A stretch of 64,000 bases of DNA from Listeria innocua (GTDB lineage: Bacteria > Bacillota > Bacilli > Lactobacillales > Listeriaceae): assembly GCF_028596125.1 (NCBI RefSeq), contig NZ_CP117229.1:2588001-2652000 (forward strand). Direction: 5' to 3'. The position numbers and the translations under genes were made by a program. Shown here in pieces: positions 10,571 through 19,417 of this stretch (the stretch's first letter is position 1; each line of letters opens with the position of its first letter). The notes under the pieces are model-generated. The model saw only the letters and a program-made list of their open reading frames with translations, made no database searches and was not told the DNA's origin.

Positions 10571-11614
10571 TTAAGATTTCACTAATACTTTAATTTCATT
10601 TCCTGCCATAACTGCCTCGAAAGCCTCGCGCCAGTCATCTAAGCCGTATACTTTGGTAATCATTTTATCCGTATTGATTTTGCCATTAGCAAGTAAGTCG
10701 AGCGCTAAAATCCATGAAGATGGTTTTTGCGAACGGCTACCAATATAAGCAATTTCACGTTGGATAATGGATTCTTCATCAATCGCATTTTTCTTTTCGG
10801 CAAAAAGTCCTACTTGAATAAAATCGCCTTTTTTCTTCGTTAGAGGTAATCCTTGGTTCACTGCTGGTACTGCGCCGGAACAATCAAATACGCGTTCAGC
10901 TCCGTAACCATCTGTCATGCCGAGCACAACTTCAGCCAAGTCTTCTTTTAAAGTATCGACAATCCGGTCCATTCCAAGTTCTTTTGCTAGACGTAAGCGG
11001 TCGCTATCTTTGGTAATCCCTGCCATAATCACCGTTGCCCCTTGCGCTTTCACAACTTGAGCTAGTAACAAACCAATTGGACCTGGTCCGAAAACAAGTA
11101 CTGTGTCATCTGGACGAATCGTTGTTTTTTCAAGCGCCGAATGCACACAACATGCAAGTGGTTCTGTTAGTGCTGCTGCTTCGAGCGATATACGTTCATC
11201 AAGCACGTGACAACTTTCCTCGCGAGATAAAACAAATTCTGCAAAACTACCATTTGCTTGCGTACCAATACCACGACGATTGCTACATAAATTGTAATCA
11301 CGTTCCTTACAATAAATACATTCTCCACAAGTTTCAAAAGTCGTTTCACTTGTGACGCGGTCTCCCACTTTGATACTCGTTACATCTGGCCCAACTTCTA
11401 CAACGACACCAGAAAATTCATGTCCCAGTGTAACGGGAGTTGTTGGATTTTTGTATTCACCTTTAAACGTATGGATGTCTGATCCGCAAATACCAGTAAA
11501 AGCTACTTTGATTTTTACTTTGTCGCCATAGACTTGTGGTTCTTCTACATCTCTTAGCTCCATTTGATCATATCCGGGGTTTGTTTTTACTACTGCTTTC
11601 AAATTAATCGTCAC
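10571..11614 (-). CDS. Zinc-dependent polyol(-phosphate) dehydrogenase 1
   Basis: A medium-chain alcohol dehydrogenase of 347 residues. It has the catalytic zinc ligands in GICGSDIHTF and TLGHEFSG, the four-cysteine structural zinc loop CGECIYCKERDYNLC and the Rossmann motif GPGPIGLL. In Listeria, published work on pentitol use (Kentache and colleagues, from memory) assigns the two dehydrogenases of this operon to oxidation of pentitol phosphates to xylulose 5-phosphate and ribulose 5-phosphate. Which one makes which product I cannot tell. Its start overlaps the end of the next dehydrogenase by 11 bases. Confidence 0.88.
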   Translation of the reverse strand: MTINLKAVVKTNPGYDQMELRDVEEPQVYGDKVKIKVAFTGICGSDIHTFKGEYKNPTTPVTLGHEFSGVVVEVGPDVTSIKVGDRVTSETTFETCGECIYCKERDYNLCSNRRGIGTQANGSFAEFVLSREESCHVLDERISLEAAALTEPLACCVHSALEKTTIRPDDTVLVFGPGPIGLLLAQVVKAQGATVIMAGITKDSDRLRLAKELGMDRIVDTLKEDLAEVVLGMTDGYGAERVFDCSGAVPAVNQGLPLTKKKGDFIQVGLFAEKKNAIDEESIIQREIAYIGSRSQKPSSWILALDLLANGKINTDKMITKVYGLDDWREAFEAVMAGNEIKVLVKS

Positions 11615-12656
11615 CTTTCTGCGGCAATATCATCACTTTGTTATAATCATGCTCTCTGGAAAGAATCATATCAAAAGCTTCTTTCGTTTCCTCTAGCTTA
11701 TAACGATGCGAAATTAGTGGTTTCAGCTTAATTCGACCTTGTTTTACGAATTCAATCGACGTACGCCACTCCTCACCTGGAAATGGTGCTGAGTAAGAAT
11801 TCCAAAAACCTTTAAGCGTAAGTTCACGTCTAAAAATATTTTCAAAAGCTTCTTCGTGTAAAAGTACATCTGCGTAGGCGATTCCTAAGTAACCAACTTT
11901 ACCTTTTTTCTTCGTTACAAGAAGGCATTGTTCTTGCGTTATTTTTGAACCAGCACACTCGAGCGCGATATCAGCTCCAAGACCATTTGTATAAGCAAAA
12001 ACGCGTTCTTTTAAGTCTTCATTTTTAGGATTAATGGTATATTTACAACCAAATTCCCGCGCATCTGCTAACTTTTTATCACTGATGTCGACGGCGATAA
12101 TATCTTTCACGCCTGCAAGAAGTAAGCATTGTACAACCAAGATTCCGATGGTTCCAATCCCGAAGACAATGACCGTATCGCCAAGTCTCGGTTCAATACC
12201 AAGTACCCCGTGCATTGATACAGCAAGTGGTTCAATCATTGCACCTTCTTCAAAATCAAGGTCACCGATAGAAATGACATTGTCTGCTTTCATTACGACA
12301 TTTTCAGCAAATCCGCCGTGGAAATGTGATCCCACCATCCGGTAGTTGTCGCATAGTGCGAAGTCTCCTGCTTTACAATAATTACATTCCATACAAGGCT
12401 CAAGCGGAATCCCTGCAACACGGTCACCGATAGCTACATTTGTTACTTCGCTACCAATTTCTGTAACTACACCTGCGAATTCATGTCCCATTACAGCAGG
12501 CAGTGGGTATTTCCAGCGAGTCTGCATTTTATGAATATCCGATCCACAGATGCCGACTGCTTTTACTTCAACACGAACTTGATCTTTCCCACAAGTCGCT
12601 TCATCAATTTGTTCTGCTTTTATTACATTATTCTCGTATAACACAGCTGCTCTCAT
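11604..12656 (-). CDS. Zinc-dependent polyol(-phosphate) dehydrogenase 2
   Basis: A 350-residue medium-chain dehydrogenase with catalytic zinc motifs GICGSDIHKM and VMGHEFAGV, a structural loop CMECNYCKAGDFALC and the nucleotide-binding GIGTIGILV. It resembles galactitol-1-phosphate dehydrogenase (GatD). With the GatABC-like PTS beside it, this supports a phosphorylated polyol substrate. It overlaps dehydrogenase 1 and follows EIIC by 36 bases. Confidence 0.88.
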   Translation of the reverse strand: MRAAVLYENNVIKAEQIDEATCGKDQVRVEVKAVGICGSDIHKMQTRWKYPLPAVMGHEFAGVVTEIGSEVTNVAIGDRVAGIPLEPCMECNYCKAGDFALCDNYRMVGSHFHGGFAENVVMKADNVISIGDLDFEEGAMIEPLAVSMHGVLGIEPRLGDTVIVFGIGTIGILVVQCLLLAGVKDIIAVDISDKKLADAREFGCKYTINPKNEDLKERVFAYTNGLGADIALECAGSKITQEQCLLVTKKKGKVGYLGIAYADVLLHEEAFENIFRRELTLKGFWNSYSAPFPGEEWRTSIEFVKQGRIKLKPLISHRYKLEETKEAFDMILSREHDYNKVMILPQKGDD

Positions 12657-12692
12657 GTTACTATCACCTCTTCTATATCATTAAGACAAAAC

Positions 12693-13964
12693 TTAGAAAA
12701 TAGCTGCCCAAGCTTGAGAGAATTTAAGAATAGCCCAGTTAAAGAAGTTACCACCCATATCAAGTGTACTAACTTGTGTTGCTCCTTTAGGGAATTCGTA
12801 AACACCTTTCATCATTTCTGTATGAACAAGACCGAAGTCAGTTGCCATAAGAAGCGCTAGTGCAATAACTACAGTTCCAGCTAAAACAGAGTGAAGAATG
12901 TTACCTTTACGAGATGCTACTACGAATGATACGTAGAATGGAATAGTTGCCAAGTCACCAAAAGGAAGTACTTTGTTACCAGGAATGATAACAGCTAAGA
13001 AAAGAGTGATTGGAACAAGGATTAAACCAGTAGAAATATTCGCTGGGTGACCGATTGAAAGTGCTGCATCAAGCCCGATATAAAGTTCGCGGCCTTTGAA
13101 ACGAGATTTCATGAAATCACGAGCGGATTCTGAAATTGGAATTAAACCTTCCATTAAAATTTTAACCATACGAGGCATTAAGAACATTACCGCACCCATG
13201 GACATACCAAGTTGTGCAACTGCCCCAACGTCATAGCCTGCAAGAATACCGATTGCAATACCTAGAATAAGACCCATCATCATTGGTTCCCCGAAAATAC
13301 CGAAACGTTTTTGGATAGTTTCTGGGTCAACGTGGATGTTTTTAATACCAGGGATTTTAGCGATTAGCCAACCAACCGGAATACCGATGAAACCGAATGC
13401 TGCTGTAGAACCTGTTGGTAAGGAGATCCCTTTTAAGCCGTAAAATTCTTCTACCATAGGTTGTGTTCTGTCTGCCATCCAAAGAACAGCAACTTCATAG
13501 ATAATCGCACAAAGAATCGCGAACCACCAGTTACCACCAGTTACGATATAACCAGTCGCACCTGCTGCGATAAAGTGCCAGTAGTTCCAAATATCAATAT
13601 CAAGTGTTTTCGTAACTTTGAAGAAAATAAGTGCTAAGTTGACTACCAAACAGATTGGAATTAGAATCGCTGCAACTGGAGAAGCCCATGAAGCCGCGGC
13701 TGCTGCTGGCCAACCTGCATCAATAATTGTTAAATTCAGTCCAAAACGCTCAACCATTTGTTGCGCTGCCGGACCTAAGTTATTAGATAGTAAACTAATA
13801 ACAAGGTTAATACCTACAAACCCGATACCAATCGTAATCGCTGAACGAAGCGCTTTCTTTGCTGGTACTCGGAAAATTAATGCAATAAAGAAAATCATAA
13901 TAGGCAAAATAACTGTAGGCCCCAAGTTTAAAACATACTGTACTCCTGACAGAAGTGTATCCAT
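12693..13964 (-). CDS. PTS EIIC, galactitol/pentitol type
   Basis: A 423-residue polytopic membrane protein of the GatC family, with many hydrophobic segments, an N terminus near YVLNLGPTVILPIMIF and the conserved GHPANISTGL stretch. It is the permease that translocates and phosphorylates the polyol using the adjacent EIIB and EIIA. By position it equals EGD-e lmo2665, reported to be required for D-arabitol and D-xylitol use. The start follows AAGGAGGAAATATTAA. It is the first membrane gene after the EIIA-EIIB pair. Confidence 0.92.
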   Translation of the reverse strand: MDTLLSGVQYVLNLGPTVILPIMIFFIALIFRVPAKKALRSAITIGIGFVGINLVISLLSNNLGPAAQQMVERFGLNLTIIDAGWPAAAAASWASPVAAILIPICLVVNLALIFFKVTKTLDIDIWNYWHFIAAGATGYIVTGGNWWFAILCAIIYEVAVLWMADRTQPMVEEFYGLKGISLPTGSTAAFGFIGIPVGWLIAKIPGIKNIHVDPETIQKRFGIFGEPMMMGLILGIAIGILAGYDVGAVAQLGMSMGAVMFLMPRMVKILMEGLIPISESARDFMKSRFKGRELYIGLDAALSIGHPANISTGLILVPITLFLAVIIPGNKVLPFGDLATIPFYVSFVVASRKGNILHSVLAGTVVIALALLMATDFGLVHTEMMKGVYEFPKGATQVSTLDMGGNFFNWAILKFSQAWAAIF

Positions 13965-14024
13965 TTAATATTTCCTCCTTTTTTCTCTGTTTAATGATAA
14001 ATGTTAAACTCCCTTGCGCAGCCT

Positions 14025-14306
14025 TTATTTAAGGTGCGCAAGTATTTCTTCGTCTAATTCTTCCATACCCATACCAGTGATATAAGAAGTTGCAATAATA
14101 GCTGGGATTTTGTAAGTTGTTGGTAAAATAGTTGTTGATACGATTAAATCTGCTCCGTCTTGCATGGATGCTGCTTCTGAGATTTTAATTTGTTTTACCT
14201 CTGCATCCACATTGTTTTCTTTTACCAAACGTTCTACTCTGTCCGTTACTACTGTTGATGTTGCAATTCCTGCTCCACAAGCTACCAAAATTTTAAATTG
14301 TCCCAT
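14025..14306 (-). CDS. PTS EIIB, galactitol/pentitol type
   Basis: A 93-residue EIIB of the GatB class. The phosphorylated cysteine is in ILVACGAGIATSTVV near residue 10, the usual P-loop-like site. It takes phosphate from the EIIA encoded just upstream and passes it to the substrate bound by EIIC. Ribosome binding site AGGAGGAATTTATC. It lies between EIIA and EIIC in the operon, a typical GatA-B-C order. Confidence 0.93.
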   Translation of the reverse strand: MGQFKILVACGAGIATSTVVTDRVERLVKENNVDAEVKQIKISEAASMQDGADLIVSTTILPTTYKIPAIIATSYITGMGMEELDEEILAHLK

Positions 14307-14362
14307 GATAAATTCCTCCTAATTAATTGCTGCGATTTCCCGCGGCTAATTTTCCTGTTTTT

Positions 14363-14827
14363 TTAAACGGTAATTGTTTCTAAAATTTGTTTTACTTCGT
14401 CTTCATCTTTCGCTCTGAGTAATGCGGCTACATTGTCTTTATCCTGAATCGTCCCCATCAATTGCTGAAGTACCGCGAGCTGGCTGTGAGGTTCATTTAG
14501 TCCGAGTACGAAAATCAAATTCGCTTCAACCGTTTGACCAGCATCTTCCATTAATTTGAATGGAATGCCATCTTTCACAGTGATTACGGCGATAAATTGT
14601 TCCGTAACGCATTCTGGATCCGTGTGCGGTAATGCCACGCCGTATCCATCTAATTTTAGCCCCGTTGGAAAGGTTTGTTCACGGTCTGTTAGTCTCGTTA
14701 AAAAGTCATCCGTTACATACCCTTCAGACTTTCCACTTTCTGCGACCATTTGGAATAGGTCCTCTTGTTTCTCGATATCCGATTGAACCCAAACCATTCC
14801 TTTTTTCAAAAATTGTACTAAATCCAT
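14363..14827 (-). CDS. PTS EIIA, fructose/mannitol-class fold, galactitol/pentitol system
   Basis: This 154-residue EIIA belongs to the PTS_EIIA_2 fold. The active-site histidine is in GVALPHTDPECV near residue 68. HPr-phosphate donates to this histidine. It is the first PTS gene after the activator gene, 33 bases downstream of it, with an AGGAGGATTTC ribosome binding site. The same fold occurs as the last domain of the adjacent activator, where it senses PTS state. Confidence 0.92.
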   Translation of the reverse strand: MDLVQFLKKGMVWVQSDIEKQEDLFQMVAESGKSEGYVTDDFLTRLTDREQTFPTGLKLDGYGVALPHTDPECVTEQFIAVITVKDGIPFKLMEDAGQTVEANLIFVLGLNEPHSQLAVLQQLMGTIQDKDNVAALLRAKDEDEVKQILETITV

Positions 14828-14860
14828 TACGAAATCCTCCTGTAATTCTTTCTGACTTCT

Positions 14861-16930
14861 CTACATTGTCTTTTTTGTTTCCAAGTCCGTGAAGTTTTTA
14901 ATTATTTGGTGCATTTCTTCTGTGTTTCTGGCATCCGCAAGTTTTTTCAGTTCTTTTTTGTTCTCCGATAATTCCATCAATTGCAGTAAAGCTGTGAAGT
15001 GAGCGTTTTTATCCACGGCTGCAATGACAACGATAAAATGTAGCTCTTTACCGCCTTCAAGGGGCAGGCCTTCTTCTAGATAAAGCAAGCTCATTCCGAG
15101 GCTATTTACTCCTTTTTCCGTTTCAGCATGAGGGATAGCTATCGTATTACGGAGAATGATGTTCATAATCGGTGCCGGATATTGCCGTTTCATTTCATCC
15201 ACGTAGGCTGGCTCAACCACTCCCGCGGAAAGTAACGGTAAAGCCGCATGATAAATTGCTTCATGCCAGTCTTTTACTGATTTCTTGCGTGTGATTCGCG
15301 TTACTTCAAGCAAATCTGCGAGTGAGCTTTTACCTTCGTGTTTCGATGTGTTTTCTTCTGGAACTGGCATTAAATAGTCTGCTAGCACTTTTTCAAGACG
15401 GGCAGCATCTTTAATATCAGCAAATTTGGAAATAGTTTTCATTAATTGATCGACGCTGATATTCACCTCATCCACTAAGTAAACCGACCGCATCACCCGG
15501 CGCCTAAGCTCGAGTCGCTCTTTTCCATCCATCAATTGATTAATTAGGAAAAATTTCTTATCGGTCGAAAGTGGCACTGCGGAAAATACAATGTCATAAC
15601 CTAACTTTGTTTGTTCAAATTCTCGAATCGACATCGCTTGATAGAAAAATATTTCCGGGAAAAGGCTTCGTAATGTTTTTTCCATCAATCTCGAAATCGA
15701 CAATCCGTTCGGACAAACCACGACTGCTTTAAGTCTCGTTTGTAATTTCTCCGTGGATTCGATTAAATGTCCTCCAATGAAAAGGGTAATAAATATACTT
15801 TCATTTTCAGGAACTTTGCTACCAATAAAACGTTCTAATGGTGCTAACGACTCTTTCACGATGTAATGCACGGCTTGGAATTCTTGATCAATCTTGTCTA
15901 AAATGCTGTAATCTGTTGTAAGATGATACTTAATCCGATAATACGCAGGTTTAATATGTGCAAATAATTTTTCAAGTAACGATTCTTTGTCTACTAGTTG
16001 AATACAAGCCTTTTTCTCAAATTCACTTAGAACTTGTTCCAGTGCCAGCCTTAACTTGTGCGTTTCCTCCGATTTTAAATATTGTTTCGGAAGTACATTG
16101 GAAGTTAAAAGTTGTAATGTGATGTACATTCGCTCTGCTTCTGGCATATTCGGCTCTTCTTCAATAAAAATCTCTGCTGCTCCGTATTCCCGAGTATCTG
16201 ACAATTCATTGTAGTCAATCAGGAAAGATGTCGTAATTGTTTGCCCTTTCTTCATCCGCCGAAAAACAGCTTCTAAAATGTAAGGCAGTATTTGCATTTT
16301 ATTGTCAATAAAATGCAAATTCAGATGATGCTCGACTTGTTCCAATTTTTCCCGAAGCTCTTTAATTCTCGCTTCGTCCACTTGCATAAAATCCTGTAAA
16401 TACTCTTCGCCGCCAAAACTTTCTATGATGTGTTCTGCCGCATAAATGAGTGCTGTCCGCTGATTCCATTCATCCCCGTCAATTAAATAGCCACGCATCC
16501 GCGAATATTTAACTTCGAGGTTGAATTTTTCAAGTGTCTTTTGTACCAGCTTCAAGTCTCGTAATACGGTGTTCTTGCTCACCTCCAGCTCGCTTATAAA
16601 GTGATTAAGGGATAACTCTTCACTTCCTGTTGTTAGCATGAGGATGATTAGACTGGCGCGTTCCTTTTCTGATGGGATGTACCAATCTGTTTTTTCGCCA
16701 TCTTCCTCACCAATGATTTGAAACAGGTCAGGTTCTACGATAAATCGACCATTTGCGGCACGATGAATCTTCGGGTAAGTCTGTTCTTCTAGCCAGTTGT
16801 TAATTTTTTGGAAACTATAGTCGACTTGTCTTCGAGTTAAACCGAATTTGGCTTGTAAGTTTGTACTCGATGTGTCAGGATGTCGTAAAAGTTCTTTTAA
16901 AAGTGAATTACTTCTCTCATCCAAATACAT
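14861..16930 (-). CDS. PRD-containing BglG/MtlR/LicR-type transcription activator
   Basis: The 689-residue regulator has N-terminal helix-turn-helix segments (residues about 1-170), two PTS regulation domains in the middle, an EIIB-like region (VVCPNGLSISRLMEKTL near residue 405) and a C-terminal EIIA-like domain with TIAIPHAETEKG near residue 600. Such activators respond to phosphorylation by HPr and by their cognate EIIB/EIIA, so the operon turns on when substrate is imported and preferred sugars are absent. It is the first gene of the pentitol operon and probably controls it. Start ATG at 16930 follows CAGGAGGGAACGAC. Confidence 0.92.
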   Translation of the reverse strand: MYLDERSNSLLKELLRHPDTSSTNLQAKFGLTRRQVDYSFQKINNWLEEQTYPKIHRAANGRFIVEPDLFQIIGEEDGEKTDWYIPSEKERASLIILMLTTGSEELSLNHFISELEVSKNTVLRDLKLVQKTLEKFNLEVKYSRMRGYLIDGDEWNQRTALIYAAEHIIESFGGEEYLQDFMQVDEARIKELREKLEQVEHHLNLHFIDNKMQILPYILEAVFRRMKKGQTITTSFLIDYNELSDTREYGAAEIFIEEEPNMPEAERMYITLQLLTSNVLPKQYLKSEETHKLRLALEQVLSEFEKKACIQLVDKESLLEKLFAHIKPAYYRIKYHLTTDYSILDKIDQEFQAVHYIVKESLAPLERFIGSKVPENESIFITLFIGGHLIESTEKLQTRLKAVVVCPNGLSISRLMEKTLRSLFPEIFFYQAMSIREFEQTKLGYDIVFSAVPLSTDKKFFLINQLMDGKERLELRRRVMRSVYLVDEVNISVDQLMKTISKFADIKDAARLEKVLADYLMPVPEENTSKHEGKSSLADLLEVTRITRKKSVKDWHEAIYHAALPLLSAGVVEPAYVDEMKRQYPAPIMNIILRNTIAIPHAETEKGVNSLGMSLLYLEEGLPLEGGKELHFIVVIAAVDKNAHFTALLQLMELSENKKELKKLADARNTEEMHQIIKNFTDLETKKTM

Positions 16931-16977
16931 GTCGTTCCCTCCTGTTCGTTTTAATTATAAATCTAATTCTAATAAAA

Positions 16978-16993
16978 ATGTACACGCTTTCAT
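16978..16993 (-). promoter_or_regulatory. Candidate cre (CcpA) site before the pentitol operon
   Basis: On the minus strand ATGAAAGCGTGTACAT matches the cre consensus WTGNAANCGNWNNCAW at all but one fixed position. A TTATAAT hexamer (16960-16954) lies just downstream, 24 bases before the activator start, and could be the -10 box. The rest of the 370-base gap to 17301 shows only the terminator at 17257; I see nothing else in it. Confidence 0.45.
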
Positions 16994-17249
16994 CCCAATA
17001 ACTTGCGGAAAGAATGTACATCATTGGGCTTTACTTGTGACTTTTTTAACAAGCCCGCTATTTATAAATGATTAATTATTGCCTTCAAAGCTTGCCCTAT
17101 CATCTATTTGGCAAACTTTTTTATGACGTGCGAAATCTGCTTTGAAACAAAAATGAGAATCAAGTAATGGAGTTTTGCGAGGAGCTCTTTCTTCTTAATC
17201 ATACAAAAGATGGTCTATTCTTTCTATACGTTTCGTAAAAAATAGCACA

Positions 17250-17287
17250 AAAAAAAGACGCAAATGATAAATTTTACCATTTGCGTC
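17250..17287 (-). terminator. Intrinsic terminator of the CmpB-like gene
   Basis: GACGCAAATG and CATTTGCGTC form a perfect 10-bp stem, followed on the minus strand by eight T residues, 14 bases after the stop at 17301. Confidence 0.93.
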
Positions 17288-17300
17288 ATAATCCATAGCT

Positions 17301-18113
17301 TTATTTTCTTTTTTGTTTATCGACTCTGAGAATACTTTTATTGAAGTTTTTAAATGGTGCTGCGCGTTTCACTTTCATTTTAGGGAAAGATTTTAGCATT
17401 CTTCGCTCATTAAATTTAAGTTTACGCATACTAGCAGCAAGTTCTTTGTCTTGTTTTCTTTTTGCTTCCATTTCAGCAATTTTCATATCGACATTTTCTT
17501 GTTTTTTCAAAAGTCCTTCTTCAAATTCTTTCGCACGTTCTTTTACGCTTGCTTTTAGTTCATTTGCTTGGGCAGTTAGTTTTTCATTAAATTCGGCAAG
17601 TGCTTTTTGGAATGATAGCATGCTTGTGACTGATTTTATCGTATCAATAAGCATAAGAACCACGATGAGCGCAGGAATAATCCAGCCTCCCCAGCTTAAA
17701 ATCCAATCCGCAAATTCGGTGACAAGTGGATGCAAGAACCGCACAACGATAATACAAGCAAATCCCCAAAAAATCGAAATCGGCAAGCAAATTCGACCTT
17801 TTACATTGAGCGGCCAATTATGATAATCCCACCACGTTGTATGGAACATTGCTTCCAAAATCGTTGCGGTTATGTATTCAATCACTGTACAAATAATCAT
17901 CGAAAAAATGAATAAAGCCCATAAATTGTTTTGAAATGGTAAAATCATCATTAAAACAGTCGTTACCCCAAACCCGTAAATGGGACAATATGGTCCATAA
18001 AGAAAACCACGATACACTAACTTCTTCTCTGAAATCGAGCAAAAAACTTCTTCCCAAGCCCACCCTAAAACAGAATAAATAAAGAAATATAGAATAAACA
18101 TATTAATGTCCAT
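17301..18113 (-). CDS. CmpB-like membrane protein (putative ABC-transporter type IV family)
   Basis: This 270-residue protein has an N-terminal membrane region of about five hydrophobic segments. Its start, FFIYSVLGWAWEEVFCSI followed by RGFLYGPYCPIYGFG, is the signature of the CmpB/PF06541 family, whose function is not established. The last 100 residues are highly charged and look like a long coiled coil (FNEKLTAQANELKAS to KRKQDKELAASMRKL), ending in a lysine/arginine-rich tail. It stands alone with its own terminator. Confidence 0.75.
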   Translation of the reverse strand: MDINMFILYFFIYSVLGWAWEEVFCSISEKKLVYRGFLYGPYCPIYGFGVTTVLMMILPFQNNLWALFIFSMIICTVIEYITATILEAMFHTTWWDYHNWPLNVKGRICLPISIFWGFACIIVVRFLHPLVTEFADWILSWGGWIIPALIVVLMLIDTIKSVTSMLSFQKALAEFNEKLTAQANELKASVKERAKEFEEGLLKKQENVDMKIAEMEAKRKQDKELAASMRKLKFNERRMLKSFPKMKVKRAAPFKNFNKSILRVDKQKRK

Positions 18114-18186
18114 CTTTTCATCCCCTTTTTGTTTTCTTTTTCACAATCAATTTCATTATAACAGAAATAAGAACTTCTTAACTAAA

Positions 18187-18549
18187 TTAGTCAAAAAGTT
18201 CCGCTTGTTTATATTTTGGCAACTTATTCTTCGCTTCTGAGTACGCATGCTGAATTAATGCGCGAATCAAGTCTTTATCTCGTTCTTCTTCCAATAAAAC
18301 AGAAATCCAAACTCGTTTATTCATGTAATAACCGGGAACGATGGCTGGATTTTCTGCGCGAAGTTGCTCACTTTTTTCGGCATCGCACTTCAAGGTTAAA
18401 ATGGGCTGTCCTTCTTTATTCGTTCCACGCATTGCCATTAGCTGATCCAAAACATGATAGCGCTCCGCTCCCCATTCTTCTTTAAAAGAATACTGGACTC
18501 CTTTAAGACCACTGATTTCCTCCCGTACCCAAGCAAATTCATTAATCAT
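18187..18549 (-). CDS. MmcQ/YjbR family protein
   Basis: A 120-residue protein matching the small MmcQ/YjbR (DUF419) family: the ILTLKCDAEKSEQLRAENPAIVPGYYMNKRVWISV stretch is characteristic. The family has a DNA-binding-like fold, but its role is not established. The ATG follows ATGGAGGGCTTACA. The gene starts 18 bases after the regulator remnant and may share its transcript. Confidence 0.75.
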   Translation of the reverse strand: MINEFAWVREEISGLKGVQYSFKEEWGAERYHVLDQLMAMRGTNKEGQPILTLKCDAEKSEQLRAENPAIVPGYYMNKRVWISVLLEEERDKDLIRALIQHAYSEAKNKLPKYKQAELFD

Positions 18550-18567
18550 TGTAAGCCCTCCATATTG

Positions 18568-18786
18568 TTATTTTAACAAAGCATGTTCGTTTTTCATTGT
18601 ATATATGCGACATTTTGTTGCATTACATAAATCAGGTACTACTAAATTATTTCCCGGGAAATTCTTATCATCGGCCTCCCAAAAACAACGAATATACCCC
18701 GTAAGCCTCGCACTTGGTAGATATTCTTTATAGCCGTCACGTTTTGGTGTAGCTACAATTGGATAAAAACTCGCAAGCTTTGCCAT
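18568..18786 (-). pseudogene. N-terminal remnant of an AraC-type regulator
   Basis: The 72-residue ORF starts well (AAAGGAGGTTTCTTTATG) and reads like the sensory N terminus of AraC regulators of the DUF6597 kind: YLPSARLTGYIRCFWEAD, then LVVPDLC, where full proteins continue into about 200 more residues with two helix-turn-helix motifs. Here the frame ends after 17 unrelated residues, and no HTH sequence follows before the MmcQ gene. From memory, EGD-e has a longer AraC-like gene here (lmo2672), so an internal deletion is likely. It is alternatively a genuine small protein. Confidence 0.6.
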
Positions 18787-18836
18787 AAAGAAACCTCCTT
18801 TTTCTCATAGTACCACAAATTTTTATCTTCAATCAT

Positions 18837-18861
18837 GCTTCTTTCTTTTATTTACGGGTAT
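18837..18861 (+). promoter_or_regulatory. Candidate SigB promoter of the UspA gene
   Basis: GCTT at 18837-18840, a 15-base spacer and GGGTAT at 18856-18861 resemble the SigB consensus GTTT-N13-15-GGGTAT. The start of transcription would be about 32 bases before the UspA ATG. General-stress control of this gene is consistent with what I recall of the Listeria SigB regulon. Confidence 0.65.
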
Positions 18862-18901
18862 TAAGTAAATAAGGGAAAAACTTTTGAGAGGGTGATACAA
18901 A

Positions 18902-19372
18902 ATGTCTGCTTACAAACGGATTCTTGTTGGTGTTGATGGATCAAACGAAGCGGAAGCCGCACTAAGACGAGCTGTTCAATTTGCCAAAATGGATGGTGCC
19001 ACGCTTGGTATTGGTTTTGTTGCCGATGTACGCCGAATTGCACCACTAATTGATTATGAACAAACCTATGCAAAAAAAGCCAAAGCATACGGAGAAGAAT
19101 TAGTTGAAATGTACAAAAAAGAGGCCGAAAAAGCTGGTGTCACGCATGTAGAAACTTTTGTTCACTTTGGCACACCAAAAACTACCTTCAATAAAAAAAT
19201 AACGCGAAATTTTGAACCCGATTTAATTTTAGTTGGTGCAACTGGACTTTCAGCAACAGAGCAATTTATTCTTGGTAGTGTTTCTGAATATACGGCCGCT
19301 CATGCACCTTGCGACGTAATTATTGTTCATGCAAAACCATGGCGTAACAGAAAGACTGTCGAAAAACTTTAA
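18902..19372 (+). CDS. Universal stress protein A family protein
   Basis: The 156-residue single-domain UspA protein starts YKRILVGVDGSNEAEAAL and carries the ATP-binding signature GATGLSATEQFILGSVSEY, the G-2X-G-9X-G(S/T) motif, then CDVIIVHA. Proteins of this type bind ATP and support stress survival; the exact target is unknown. The start follows GAGAGGGTGATACAA. The second RpiB gene follows 45 bases downstream and is probably cotranscribed. Confidence 0.93.
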   Translation: MSAYKRILVGVDGSNEAEAALRRAVQFAKMDGATLGIGFVADVRRIAPLIDYEQTYAKKAKAYGEELVEMYKKEAEKAGVTHVETFVHFGTPKTTFNKKITRNFEPDLILVGATGLSATEQFILGSVSEYTAAHAPCDVIIVHAKPWRNRKTVEKL

Positions 19373-19417
19373 TTCATGTATAATGAAGGTATTGATTATA
19401 CGGCAGGAGGAGAAAAA

